This document shows, piece by piece, positions 56,916-64,000 of a DNA stretch of 64,000 nt. Both the position numbers and the translations under genes were made by a program. The stretch lies in contig NZ_ASJB01000022.1 in NCBI RefSeq assembly GCF_000478275.1, forward strand, positions 23,176 through 87,175, given 5' to 3'. How positions within the stretch are numbered: position 1 is the stretch's first letter; every line of letters starts with the position of its first letter. The notes under the pieces are model-generated. The model was not told where the DNA came from and made no database searches. It saw only the letters and a list, made by a program, of their open reading frames with translations. This DNA comes from Amycolatopsis orientalis DSM 40040 = KCTC 9412 (GTDB taxonomy: Bacteria; Actinomycetota; Actinomycetes; Mycobacteriales; Pseudonocardiaceae).

Positions 56916-58957
56916 TGAGCGCGCCCGAGTCCACAACGGACACTTCAGGCACCTCAGGTGCTTCGGCCGCTCCGGCGAAAGGCGTGGGCGAGCGCGCGAG
57001 CGCGCCTCGCGGGCCGGGACCGGGCGGCGGGGCCGCCTTCGGCCGCGGTCCGGCCGCCCTGATGGGTGGTCCGGCCGAGAAAGCGTTGGATTTCAAGGGT
57101 TCACTGAAACGACTGCTGCGCCTGCTTCAGCCGCAACGCGCCGTCCTGTACGGCATCCTGGCCTTCGGTGTCGCCAGCGTGACGCTGAGCGTCATCGGCC
57201 CGAAGATCCTCGGCATGGCGACGGACCTCATCTTCGCCGGTGTCGTCGCCAAGGACATGCCCCCGGGGCTGAGCAAGGAAGAGGTCATCGCCGGGATGCG
57301 CGCGAGGGGTGACAACACCCTCGCCGACATGTTCTCGTCGATGGACTTCGTCCCCGGCCAGCGCATCGACATCGACGCCGTCGGCCAGGTCCTGATGTGG
57401 GTCCTGCTGCTCTACATCGTGGCCGCGTTCTTCGCGCTGCTGCAGGCCCGGCTGACCACGAACCTGGTCCAGCGGGCGGTGTTCGAGCTGCGGGAGAGGA
57501 TCGAGGAGAAGTTCGCCAGGCTCCCGCTGAGCTACTTCGACCGCCAGCCGCGCGGTGAGGTGCTGAGCCGGGCGACCAACGACATCGACAACCTCGCGCT
57601 GTCCCTGCAGCAGACGCTCGCGCAGATCGTGTCGTCGCTGCTGATGGTCATCGGCGTGCTCGTGATGATGTTCGTCATCTCGCCGGTGCTGGCGCTGGTC
57701 GCGCTGCTTTCGGTGCCTGCTTCGGTGTTCGTCGCGGCCAAGATCGGCAAGAAGGCGCAGCCGCAGTTCATCAAGCAGTGGTCCACCACCGGGCGGCTCA
57801 ACTCGCATATCGAGGAGATGTACACCGGGCACTCGCTGGTCAAGGTGTTCGGCCGCCGTGCCGAGGCCGAAGAGGTCTTCCGCGAGCACAACGACACGCT
57901 CTACGGCGCGAGCTTCAAGGCGCAGTTCATCTCGGGCACCATCCAGCCCGCGATGATGTTCATCGGCAACCTGAGCTATGTGCTGGTGGCCGTGATCGGC
58001 GCGCTGCGGGTGGCGTCCGGGACACTGTCGCTCGGCGACGTCCAGGCGTTCATCCAATACTCGCGACAGTTCAGCCAGCCGGTCACGCAGATCGCCAGCA
58101 TGGCGAACCTGCTGCAGTCCGGGATCGCGTCCGCGGAGCGGGTCTTCGCGTTGCTCGACGCGGACGAGCAGGATCCCGAGCCCGCCGAACCCGCGCGGGT
58201 GGCGAACGTGCGCGGCCAGGTCGAGTTCGAGCACGTGTCGTTCCGGTACGCCGAGGACACGCCGCTCATCGAGGACCTGTCGCTCACCGTCGATCCCGGG
58301 CACACCGTGGCCATCGTCGGGCCGACCGGCGCGGGGAAGACCACGCTGGTCAACCTGCTCATGCGGTTCTACGAACTCGACGGTGGCCGGATCACCCTCG
58401 ACGGTGTCGACATCGCCGAGATGGACCGCGAGGACCTGCGGTCGAAGACCGGCATGGTGCTGCAGGACGCGTGGCTGTTCGGCGGCACCATCGCGGAGAA
58501 CATCGCCTACGGTTCCGAGGGCGCCACGCACGAGGAGATCGTCGCGGCGGCCAAGGCGACCCACGTCGACCGCTTCGTCCGCACCCTGCCGGAGGGGTAT
58601 GACACGGTCATCGACGACGAGGGCGGCACGGTCAGCGCGGGTGAGAAACAGCTGATCACCGTCGCACGGGCGTTCCTGGCGAAGCCCGCGATCCTCATCC
58701 TCGACGAGGCCACGAGTTCGGTCGACACCCGGACCGAGGTGCTGATCCAGCGGGCGATGAACTCGCTGCGCGAGGGACGGACGAGTTTCGTCATCGCGCA
58801 CCGGCTCTCCACCATCCGCGACGCGGATGTCATCCTCGTGATGGAGAACGGCTCGATCGTCGAACAGGGCGACCACGAAACGCTGCTGCTCACCGGCGGG
58901 GCGTACTCGCGGCTCTACGCCGCCCAGTTCGCCGAGGCGTTGGCCGAAACCGACTGA
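56915..58957 (+). CDS. ABC exporter half-transporter, catalytic partner
   Basis: The 680-residue protein adds an N-terminal low-complexity stretch of about 60 residues (Ser, Thr, Gly, Ala, Pro) to a six-helix exporter domain and an ABC domain: Walker A GPTGAGKTT (near 468), signature in the variant form VSAGEKQL, Walker B ILILDEATSSVD with Glu598 intact. Paired with the previous protein, it gives one working and one degenerate ATP site. GGAGG precedes ATG 56915. The substrate is probably a drug or lipid. Confidence 0.93.
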   Translation: MSAPESTTDTSGTSGASAAPAKGVGERASAPRGPGPGGGAAFGRGPAALMGGPAEKALDFKGSLKRLLRLLQPQRAVLYGILAFGVASVTLSVIGPKILGMATDLIFAGVVAKDMPPGLSKEEVIAGMRARGDNTLADMFSSMDFVPGQRIDIDAVGQVLMWVLLLYIVAAFFALLQARLTTNLVQRAVFELRERIEEKFARLPLSYFDRQPRGEVLSRATNDIDNLALSLQQTLAQIVSSLLMVIGVLVMMFVISPVLALVALLSVPASVFVAAKIGKKAQPQFIKQWSTTGRLNSHIEEMYTGHSLVKVFGRRAEAEEVFREHNDTLYGASFKAQFISGTIQPAMMFIGNLSYVLVAVIGALRVASGTLSLGDVQAFIQYSRQFSQPVTQIASMANLLQSGIASAERVFALLDADEQDPEPAEPARVANVRGQVEFEHVSFRYAEDTPLIEDLSLTVDPGHTVAIVGPTGAGKTTLVNLLMRFYELDGGRITLDGVDIAEMDREDLRSKTGMVLQDAWLFGGTIAENIAYGSEGATHEEIVAAAKATHVDRFVRTLPEGYDTVIDDEGGTVSAGEKQLITVARAFLAKPAILILDEATSSVDTRTEVLIQRAMNSLREGRTSFVIAHRLSTIRDADVILVMENGSIVEQGDHETLLLTGGAYSRLYAAQFAEALAETD

Positions 58958-58967
58958 TCGCTCCTTC

Positions 58968-59014
58968 GTGAAGGCCCCTTTCCCTACTCTCACAGTGGGA
59001 AAAGGGGCCTTCAC
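58968..59014. terminator. GTGAAGG-family hairpin after the exporter operon
   Basis: GTGAAGGCCCCTTTCCC pairs with GGGAAAAGGGGCCTTCAC across an 11-base loop, with one bulged base. It begins 11 bases after the exporter stop. Same family as 9925 and 63800. Confidence 0.65.
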
Positions 59015-59082
59015 CACGCGTGGTGGCGGGGAACGGCGCTAGGCTTGCGTGACCGGATCCGGAGGGGGTGCGCTGGCCGACC

Positions 59083-60522
59083 ATGGCGGAGAAACTCGGC
59101 GAATACCGCCGTAAGCGCAAACCGGACCGGACCCCCGAACCCATTCCGGACGGTGACGGCGAAACCGGGTCGAACGACCTCTTCGTCATCCAGGAACACC
59201 ACGCGAGCAGCCTGCACTGGGACGTCCGCCTCGAACGGGACGGTGTGCTGGTCTCCTGGGCGGTGCCGAAAGGCCTGCCGATGTCGCCCGAGACCGAACG
59301 GCTGGCCGTGCACACCGAGGACCATCCGATGGAATATCTCACCTTCGAGGGCGAGATCCCCGTCGGCGAATACGGCGGCGGCAGCATGACGATCTGGGAC
59401 ACCGGCCGGTACGAGACGCTGCACTTCAACAACCACAAGGTCGAGATCGTCTTCCACGGTGAACGGGCACGCGGGAAATACCTCTTCCTCAACGTGAAGA
59501 AGGACGGGAACGATCGCGGCTGGCTGCTCAAACGGCTCGACCCCGCCGAACCCGGCAGAGCGGAGCTTCCCCCTTTCCTCGCCCCGATGCTGACCAAACC
59601 CGGACGTCTCCCCTCGACCGGCGAAGACGCGGAATGGGCTTACGAATTCGACTGGTCCGGGCGCCGCACCCTCATGCGCGTGTCCGGCGGCCGGATCACC
59701 GCCTACGACGATTCCGGTGACGACGTGACCGGGCTGTACCCCGAGTTCCGCGGCCTCGGCGAGCAACTCGGTGCCACAGAAGCCTTTCTCGACGGGGAAA
59801 TCGTCGTCTTCGACGGTGGGAAGCCGAGTGTGGACGGACTCGGGCACCGCGCGCGGGCCACGAAGAACTCCGCGAAACGGCTCACCGCCCGGTATCCGGC
59901 GTTCTACCTGGTGAACGATCTCCTGCACCTGGACGGCCGTTCCTGCGTCGATGCGTCCTATGTCGAGCGGCGGGAACTCCTCGACGGACTCGGTCTCGCC
60001 GGACCTCATTGGCAGGTCCCCCGGCACTACCTCGGGGACGGCGGCGCGGTCGCGCGGGCGGCCCGCGAACACGGACTCGCCGGGATCGTCGCGAAACGCG
60101 CCGACTCCGCCTACCACCCGGGAAAGCGCACCGGGGAATGGCTTTCCATCACCGGCGCCAGGGTCCAGCAGGTGGTGCTGGGCGGCTGGCGGCCGGGAGG
60201 CGGCAGCCGAGCGGGCACGTTCAGCTCGCTCCTGCTCGGTGTCCCGTACGAAGACGGCTTGCGGTACATCGGGAACGTCGGTGTCGGATTCGCGGGCGAG
60301 GAACTGGAGGACCTCTCTCGCCGGCTGTTCCGCTTGGAGCGCAAGACATCCCCGTTCCATTCCGTCCCGGAGAAACAGGCGAAGGACGCGCACTGGTCGC
60401 GGCCGACCCTCGTCGGCGAGGTCGTCTTCGGCGGCTGGACCGACGCGGGTTGCCTGCGCAATCCGCGCTGGCGCGGCCTGCTGCCGGACGTCACCGCCGA
60501 CGAGGTCGAACTCGACGGCTGA
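59083..60522 (+). CDS. LigD-like 3'-phosphoesterase with inactive ligase domain
   Basis: The 479-residue protein has an N-terminal LigD phosphoesterase domain (about 30-155) with His39, His45 and Asp47 in FVIQEHHASSLHWDVRLE and His81, matching the known active-site spacing. The C-terminal part keeps ligase motif III (LDGEIVVFD) and motif IV (AGIVAKRADS), but motif I, normally KxDG, reads DWSG (190-193), so the adenylated Lys is missing; motif V (WLSIT) also lacks Lys. It probably trims 3' ends but cannot ligate. The start may alternatively be GTG 59068. Confidence 0.87.
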   Translation: MAEKLGEYRRKRKPDRTPEPIPDGDGETGSNDLFVIQEHHASSLHWDVRLERDGVLVSWAVPKGLPMSPETERLAVHTEDHPMEYLTFEGEIPVGEYGGGSMTIWDTGRYETLHFNNHKVEIVFHGERARGKYLFLNVKKDGNDRGWLLKRLDPAEPGRAELPPFLAPMLTKPGRLPSTGEDAEWAYEFDWSGRRTLMRVSGGRITAYDDSGDDVTGLYPEFRGLGEQLGATEAFLDGEIVVFDGGKPSVDGLGHRARATKNSAKRLTARYPAFYLVNDLLHLDGRSCVDASYVERRELLDGLGLAGPHWQVPRHYLGDGGAVARAAREHGLAGIVAKRADSAYHPGKRTGEWLSITGARVQQVVLGGWRPGGGSRAGTFSSLLLGVPYEDGLRYIGNVGVGFAGEELEDLSRRLFRLERKTSPFHSVPEKQAKDAHWSRPTLVGEVVFGGWTDAGCLRNPRWRGLLPDVTADEVELDG

Positions 60523-60540
60523 CCAGGCCGTTCTTCAGAT

Positions 60541-60588
60541 GGTCGTGAGTGGTAAGTGCCGTTAGAACGTCACTTACCACTCACGACC
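60541..60588. terminator. TCGTGAGTGG-family hairpin, variant interior
   Basis: GGTCGTGAGTGGTAAGTG pairs with CACTTACCACTCACGACC; the inner part is imperfect (CCGTT against AACGT). It lies between the convergent LigD-like gene and STAS gene. The outer TCGTGAGTGGTAA is shared with 41133 and 48101, while the inner bases differ. Confidence 0.7.
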
Positions 60589-60601
60589 CACGTGAGGGGG
60601 T

Positions 60602-60955
60602 TTAGGCTCGCACGTCCTCGAAATCGCGCCAGACGTCGAGACCCGCGCCGACGCCGCTGACGTCCAGGATCCGCGACACCAGCGTGGTCTTCACGATCAC
60701 CGAGAACCGCGGCGACACGGCATTGGCCTCCTCAAGGGCGTGCAATCCCGCGCAACTGAGGAAACCGACGCCGGACAGATCGAGGATCACCCGTTTGGCC
60801 TTGACGCACGCGCCGCTGAGTTCGGTGCGGAACCGGCCGACCGTGGCCGCGTCGATCTCCCCCACCGCGGTGAGGACGAGGACGCCGTCGGGCCGTCGGC
60901 TGCTGGTCACGGCCAAGGGAGGCGGGTCGCCGGGAACACGCTTGCCAGGCAACAT
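60602..60955 (-). CDS. STAS-domain anti-sigma factor antagonist-like protein
   Basis: The 117-residue protein is a STAS domain: VLVLTAVGEIDAATVGRFR, VILDLSGVGFLSCAGLHAL, SRILDVSGV. The loop that usually reads DS(S/T)GL, carrying the phosphorylated Ser, reads SCAGL here with Cys68 in the Ser position. It would bind an anti-sigma factor but not be switched by the usual Ser phosphorylation. No anti-sigma or sigma gene is adjacent. Confidence 0.85.
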   Translation of the reverse strand: MLPGKRVPGDPPPLAVTSSRRPDGVLVLTAVGEIDAATVGRFRTELSGACVKAKRVILDLSGVGFLSCAGLHALEEANAVSPRFSVIVKTTLVSRILDVSGVGAGLDVWRDFEDVRA

Positions 60956-61031
60956 TGGGGGCGCCTCTCTCCAGACCACCAAGTTCCCTCGACGGTACTC
61001 GGCGGCGGCGGCAGGTCAACCCCGCGTTCCC

Positions 61032-62540
61032 TCATTTGAGCCATTTCGGGCGGGAACCTTTACGTACCTCTTGCCATTCTCCGGCGAAACGCCGGTGCGC
61101 GGCTTCGGCGGTGGCGACCGAACGGCCGTACAGGAGGCCGTAGGTGAAAGCGTTTTCGCTTTCGGCGTAGGCGCGGAGCCCGAGGAGACGCAGGACCTCC
61201 CGGGTGACCACCACGTCGTGATGGGTGCCGAGCGTGCTTTGCACGGCCTTGACGTTCTTACGCCATTTTCGAAGCTTCTTGCCGGTCACCGGCCGGACCG
61301 TGTCCGCGGCGTATCGGGCGCGCTTGGCCTTCTTGCGCACCTCGTGCGACGCGGCGTCCTGCTCCGAGCCCGGCCGCAGGTCGTTCGCCGCCGCGACGGC
61401 CTTGCGCAGTTTCCGGTCCGAACGCGCCACCGCTTTGCGGAGTTCCTTCTTGCCATCCTTGATCTTCCGCGGCTTCGCGACGAGCTTTTCCAGTGCCCGC
61501 AACAGATTCGTGTACCGCTTGCTGTCGAGTGCCCGGACGGCGCGCACCTTGGCCTCCTGGGCCTCGCGTGCGAAGTGCCGCGTCATCAGCTGCTCGACGT
61601 TGCCGAGGACCAGTTCCGCCGGAAGCGCCTTGACGTCGTCGTGCAGCCGTTCGGCCATCACCTCGTTGTCCCGCGCCGGTCCGAGTTCGCCGCCCAGCCA
61701 GCGAAGTTCGGCGGCGAGCTCGTTCGCGACGTCGGAGTCGAGGGAGCGACGGAACGTCCGCAGCGCACTCCTCAGTCGCCTGCTCGCGACCCGCATCTGA
61801 TGTACCGCGTCCTCGACGTCCCGGCGAACCCCGATGTCGTTGCGGCGCAAAGCGTTCAGCTGCTCGGCGAGGTAATCCGCGAGTACCGAACCGGACGCCG
61901 CCCCGGCCGACGGGACGAGTTCGTCGGTCAGCCTCCGGAGCTTCGACGGCCACCTCGACCGCTCAGCCCCCGCCTTCACGACGGCTTCGTCCAGGCTGTC
62001 GAGCACTTCGAGATCCGTGCCGGGCGAAAGCTCGATCTCGATCTCCCGCCAGCGATCGAGATGCGCCTTCTCCCCGCCCGCCTCACCGGTGACGACGTCG
62101 TCCGTCAGCGTCGCGAGCTCGCGACCTTCCTTGTCGAGCAAGGCGTACGACGTGCGCTCGGTGCGCAGGTGCGCGGCCTGGACGAGTTTGGCGCCGAGGG
62201 TGTGCGCGCGGACCAGCTTCGCCAGCGCGCCCGGCACCTTGTCCGGCTTGCCCGACAACGGAAGCCGCAGTTCCTCGCGCCTGTCCGCGCTGACCGGCAG
62301 TTTCAGATGCCAGCCCTCGTCGGTTCCGCCGAGCCTGCGGCGCAGCGTGATCCCCGCCTGCGCGAGCCTGAAGTCGGCGGTGTCGAAGTACGTGGCGTCG
62401 AGGACGTCCACCCTCGGTTCGGCCTGGTTCGTCACGGGACCGGCCGGGACCAGCGGCGGGATGGGCCGGTCGGCCGCCAGGTCGTACTTCCGCTCGATCT
62501 CCGCCTCGGCGACCGGGGCACCACCCTGCGTCTTCGTCAC
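61032..62540 (-). CDS. CYTH-CHAD domain protein
   Basis: The 502-residue protein has an N-terminal CYTH triphosphate-tunnel domain (about 10-205; EIERK with Glu14, Glu16 and Lys18) and a C-terminal CHAD domain (about 225-500) rich in Lys, Arg and His (HQMRVASRRLRSALRTF, HEVRKKAKRARYA, THHDVVVTREVL). CHAD binds polyphosphate; the CYTH part may hydrolyse triphosphate or polyphosphate. GTG 62540 has AAGGAG 6 bases upstream; GTG 62543 is adjacent. It probably acts in phosphate storage. Confidence 0.9.
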   Translation of the reverse strand: MTKTQGGAPVAEAEIERKYDLAADRPIPPLVPAGPVTNQAEPRVDVLDATYFDTADFRLAQAGITLRRRLGGTDEGWHLKLPVSADRREELRLPLSGKPDKVPGALAKLVRAHTLGAKLVQAAHLRTERTSYALLDKEGRELATLTDDVVTGEAGGEKAHLDRWREIEIELSPGTDLEVLDSLDEAVVKAGAERSRWPSKLRRLTDELVPSAGAASGSVLADYLAEQLNALRRNDIGVRRDVEDAVHQMRVASRRLRSALRTFRRSLDSDVANELAAELRWLGGELGPARDNEVMAERLHDDVKALPAELVLGNVEQLMTRHFAREAQEAKVRAVRALDSKRYTNLLRALEKLVAKPRKIKDGKKELRKAVARSDRKLRKAVAAANDLRPGSEQDAASHEVRKKAKRARYAADTVRPVTGKKLRKWRKNVKAVQSTLGTHHDVVVTREVLRLLGLRAYAESENAFTYGLLYGRSVATAEAAHRRFAGEWQEVRKGSRPKWLK

Positions 62541-62610
62541 CACGAACTCCTTCTCCTCGGCTACCAGGAAGGATTACCCCAGGACGAGGCGCCGGGAAAC
62601 CCCGATCGGG

Positions 62611-63468
62611 TCACTCCTCCATCCGGTCGTACCGGTCCGCCCACTCGGCGAGCATTTGCCGCGAATTCTCCACTGTCAGGGTATCGCTTTCCAGCCGCGC
62701 AACAAGCGAATAGTACGCCTCGACCGCCACCCGGTCGTCGATGAACATCCCGGCCGCATAGGAATCCGTGTACACCACCGCCGGATGCTCCGAGAATTCC
62801 ATGATGGTGAACGAATTCTCGATTGTTCTGCTCACTTCGTTCGTTTCGGGGACGACACGGATGGAACAATAAGGGAGATTCGCCGACAGGACGAGGTGCA
62901 GCAGCTGCTCGTGCATGATCCGCGGCCCGCCGACGACGGAACGGAGCGCGCGCTCGTGGACGTAGAACCGGCACTGCGGCGGCCGGTCCCGGCGCAGCAG
63001 CTGCTGCCGGTCCATCCTGGCGCTGACGATCTGGTCCAGCCGCGCCTGATCGCGGTTGCCGAGCAGTTCGTAGGTGGTGCGGGCGTACGGTTCGGTCTGC
63101 AGCAGCGCGGGGAGGGTCAGCGACTCGTAGCGCACCAAGGTATGCGCGAGATTCTCTTGGATCATCAGGGATTTCGTCGGATCGACGAGTTCGTCGAAGT
63201 ACGGCCGCACCCAGTAGAGGTCGTTGCCGGACTGCGTGAGTTCCAGGAGCAGTTCGCGCTCGGGCTCCGCCTCGCCACAGGTCGCGAGATACAGCGCCGC
63301 GTCCACGACGGACAGCTCGCGCAGGCCCTGTTCCCACCTCGTGACCTTGCTCTGCAACCAGCCGTTACGGCGGCTGACGTCGGCTCCGCTGAAGTGCCTG
63401 CGCTGCCGGAACGCCTTCATGCGGTGGCCCAGTTCCCGGGTCCGCGCCGTCGAATCCTTCTCAACCAT
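62611..63468 (-). CDS. XRE-family regulator with DUF5753 domain
   Basis: The 285-residue protein has an N-terminal XRE helix-turn-helix (about 12-65: LGHRMKAFRQRRHFSGADVS, QSKVTRWEQGLR) and a C-terminal DUF5753 domain (about 95-280, LPALLQTEPYAR, CRFYVHERALR, VVYTDSYA). These are common in actinomycetes and are often followed by a DUF397 gene, which is not seen here. The start ATG 63468 has no good ribosome site. Confidence 0.87.
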   Translation of the reverse strand: MVEKDSTARTRELGHRMKAFRQRRHFSGADVSRRNGWLQSKVTRWEQGLRELSVVDAALYLATCGEAEPERELLLELTQSGNDLYWVRPYFDELVDPTKSLMIQENLAHTLVRYESLTLPALLQTEPYARTTYELLGNRDQARLDQIVSARMDRQQLLRRDRPPQCRFYVHERALRSVVGGPRIMHEQLLHLVLSANLPYCSIRVVPETNEVSRTIENSFTIMEFSEHPAVVYTDSYAAGMFIDDRVAVEAYYSLVARLESDTLTVENSRQMLAEWADRYDRMEE

Positions 63469-63559
63469 GCGGGCCAAAGTAGAGCCGAACTCCGGCCGCG
63501 CAGTGACTGCCACGCGGTAATTCACCTCAATTGCTGACCACTTGCACTCCCGCATTCAC

Positions 63560-63602
63560 GCGAAGCGCCGCTTCGCGAGCGAAGCACCTTCGCGCGCGAA
63601 GG
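63560..63602. repeat. Two small palindromes in the terminal non-coding region
   Basis: GCGAAGCG-C-CGCTTCGC (63560-63576) and CCTTCGCGCGCGAAGG (63587-63602, perfect 16-bp palindrome) sit upstream of the XRE gene. The shared AAGCG/CTTCGC words make alternative pairings possible. The region from 63469 to 64000 contains no supportable gene. Confidence 0.5.
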
Positions 63603-63799
63603 GTTCTTTAAGTTTATAGCGCAAGAAAGAAATGGAGGCCAATTGCGGGAAAGGGGAATTGTTGCGGGATCGGCACGGCTCCCCCAGGCACTCCCCGCGG
63701 GCACGGGCGGCCGGTCGCGCAGCAGCCCAGGCGTCGTGAGCGGCGATGACGGTTCTATTTTGAGAGGTAGGGCAAACGTGGCGTGATCGACTCGATGCC

Positions 63800-63846
63800 G
63801 TGAAGGTCCCCTTGCCTACCCTCAAGGTAGCGAAGGAGGCTTTCAC
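63800..63846. terminator. GTGAAGG-family hairpin (imperfect)
   Basis: GTGAAGGTCCCCTT and AAGGAGGCTTTCAC form an imperfect outer stem, with CTACC/GGTAG as the inner stem. Same family as 9925 and 58968. A further CGTGAG/CTCACG stem is at 63862-63878. Confidence 0.5.
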
Positions 63847-63960
63847 TACCTTGGCGACCTACGTGAGGCTCCCTCACGAGACGGGGACCTGTCCGCGAAG
63901 GGCAGTTTTCGGTGACTCGGTGTCCGGTTGATGCCTGAAGGCACGTTCCTGAACGGGGTC

Positions 63961-64000
63961 GTGAGTGGCAAAGAGCGTTCTAACGCTCTTTGCCACTCAC
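63961..64000. repeat. TCGTGAGTGG-family hairpin at the window edge
   Basis: GTGAGTGGCAAAGAGCGTT (63961-63979), loop CT, exact complement (63982-64000). Outer GTGAGTGG and inner GTT-CT-AAC match the other copies, while the middle (CAAAGAGC) is different. The preceding TC at 63959 may extend the stem beyond the window. Confidence 0.7.

Noticed and set aside
57101..59017. 638-codon frame opposite the second ABC exporter half
   Set aside because: Antisense to clear Walker motifs; composition is typical of a GC shadow.
63556..63846. 96-codon open frame at the right end
   Set aside because: It runs through hairpins and an AT-richer stretch, with no ribosome site and no recognisable protein features.

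Overview
The window is high-GC actinomycete chromosome: GC-rich codons, GTG starts, a conservon, DUF3040, DUF2795 and DUF6131 small proteins, ANTAR and LuxR-type regulators, and scattered hairpin families. Gene content and the recurring TCGTGAGTGG hairpins suggest a Pseudonocardiaceae member such as Amycolatopsis; this is inference, not proof. No rRNA, tRNA, CRISPR array, prophage, insertion sequence or biosynthetic cluster was recognised.

Layout. 0-3.7 kb: a GAF-LuxR regulator, a membrane-anchored secreted protein, a DJ-1/AraC regulator and a Tat-exported hydrolase. 3.9-18.5 kb: an island resembling the mycobacterial DosR/DevR dormancy regulon. It holds two Acg-like nitroreductases, a DUF1876 (Rv1738-like) protein, a haem-type DevS-like kinase, a DevR-like regulator, two ANTAR proteins, a lone receiver, a three-gene phosphorelay operon ending in an eight-HAMP hybrid kinase, and a PspAB-like protein. 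DevR-box-like palindromes lie in the divergent promoters. 18.6-21.0 kb: a polyamine operon (PLP decarboxylase, speD, speE). 21-28.6 kb: MFS exporter with Lrp regulator, UvrA-like ATPase, a cluster of 22-bp palindromic repeats, LigD-type polymerase, TetR and YtfJ genes. 28.6-35.4 kb: agmatine deiminase with a TetR operator, GntR and nitrilase genes, a membrane hydrolase between two 32-bp direct repeats, an ArsR regulator with its operator, a secreted lytic transglycosylase and a flavin split-barrel protein.

35.5-38.9 kb: a glyoxylate operon (hyi-glxR-gcl) whose carboligase carries an unexpected active-site Glu. 39-46.4 kb: epoxide hydrolase, MerR regulator, hydrolase, GNAT, LysE exporter, MetE-like protein, DUF3040, YCII protein and a DinB2-type polymerase. 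46.4-48.1 kb: a SAH riboswitch with an overlapping terminator ahead of ahcY. 48.2-50.2 kb: small proteins and ku. 50.3-54.2 kb: conservon cvnABCD plus a StyA-like flavoprotein. 54.5-59 kb: a TetR regulator with operator and a heterodimeric ABC exporter. 59-63.5 kb: a LigD-like protein with a dead ligase domain, a STAS protein, a CYTH-CHAD protein and an XRE regulator. The end of the window is non-coding and rich in hairpins.

How the parts fit. Redox or hypoxia signalling dominates the first third. Polyamine supply links agmatine deiminase and the decarboxylase-speD-speE operon, although only the second is a complete unit here. DNA repair functions (UvrA-like, LigD polymerase, Ku, DinB2, LigD-like phosphoesterase) are dispersed over 35 kb. 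The most notable signals are the riboswitch-terminator overlap, the palindrome families at gene ends, and four enzymes or regulators with altered key residues (Gcl-like E50, LigD-like D190, STAS C68, DinB2 I16).
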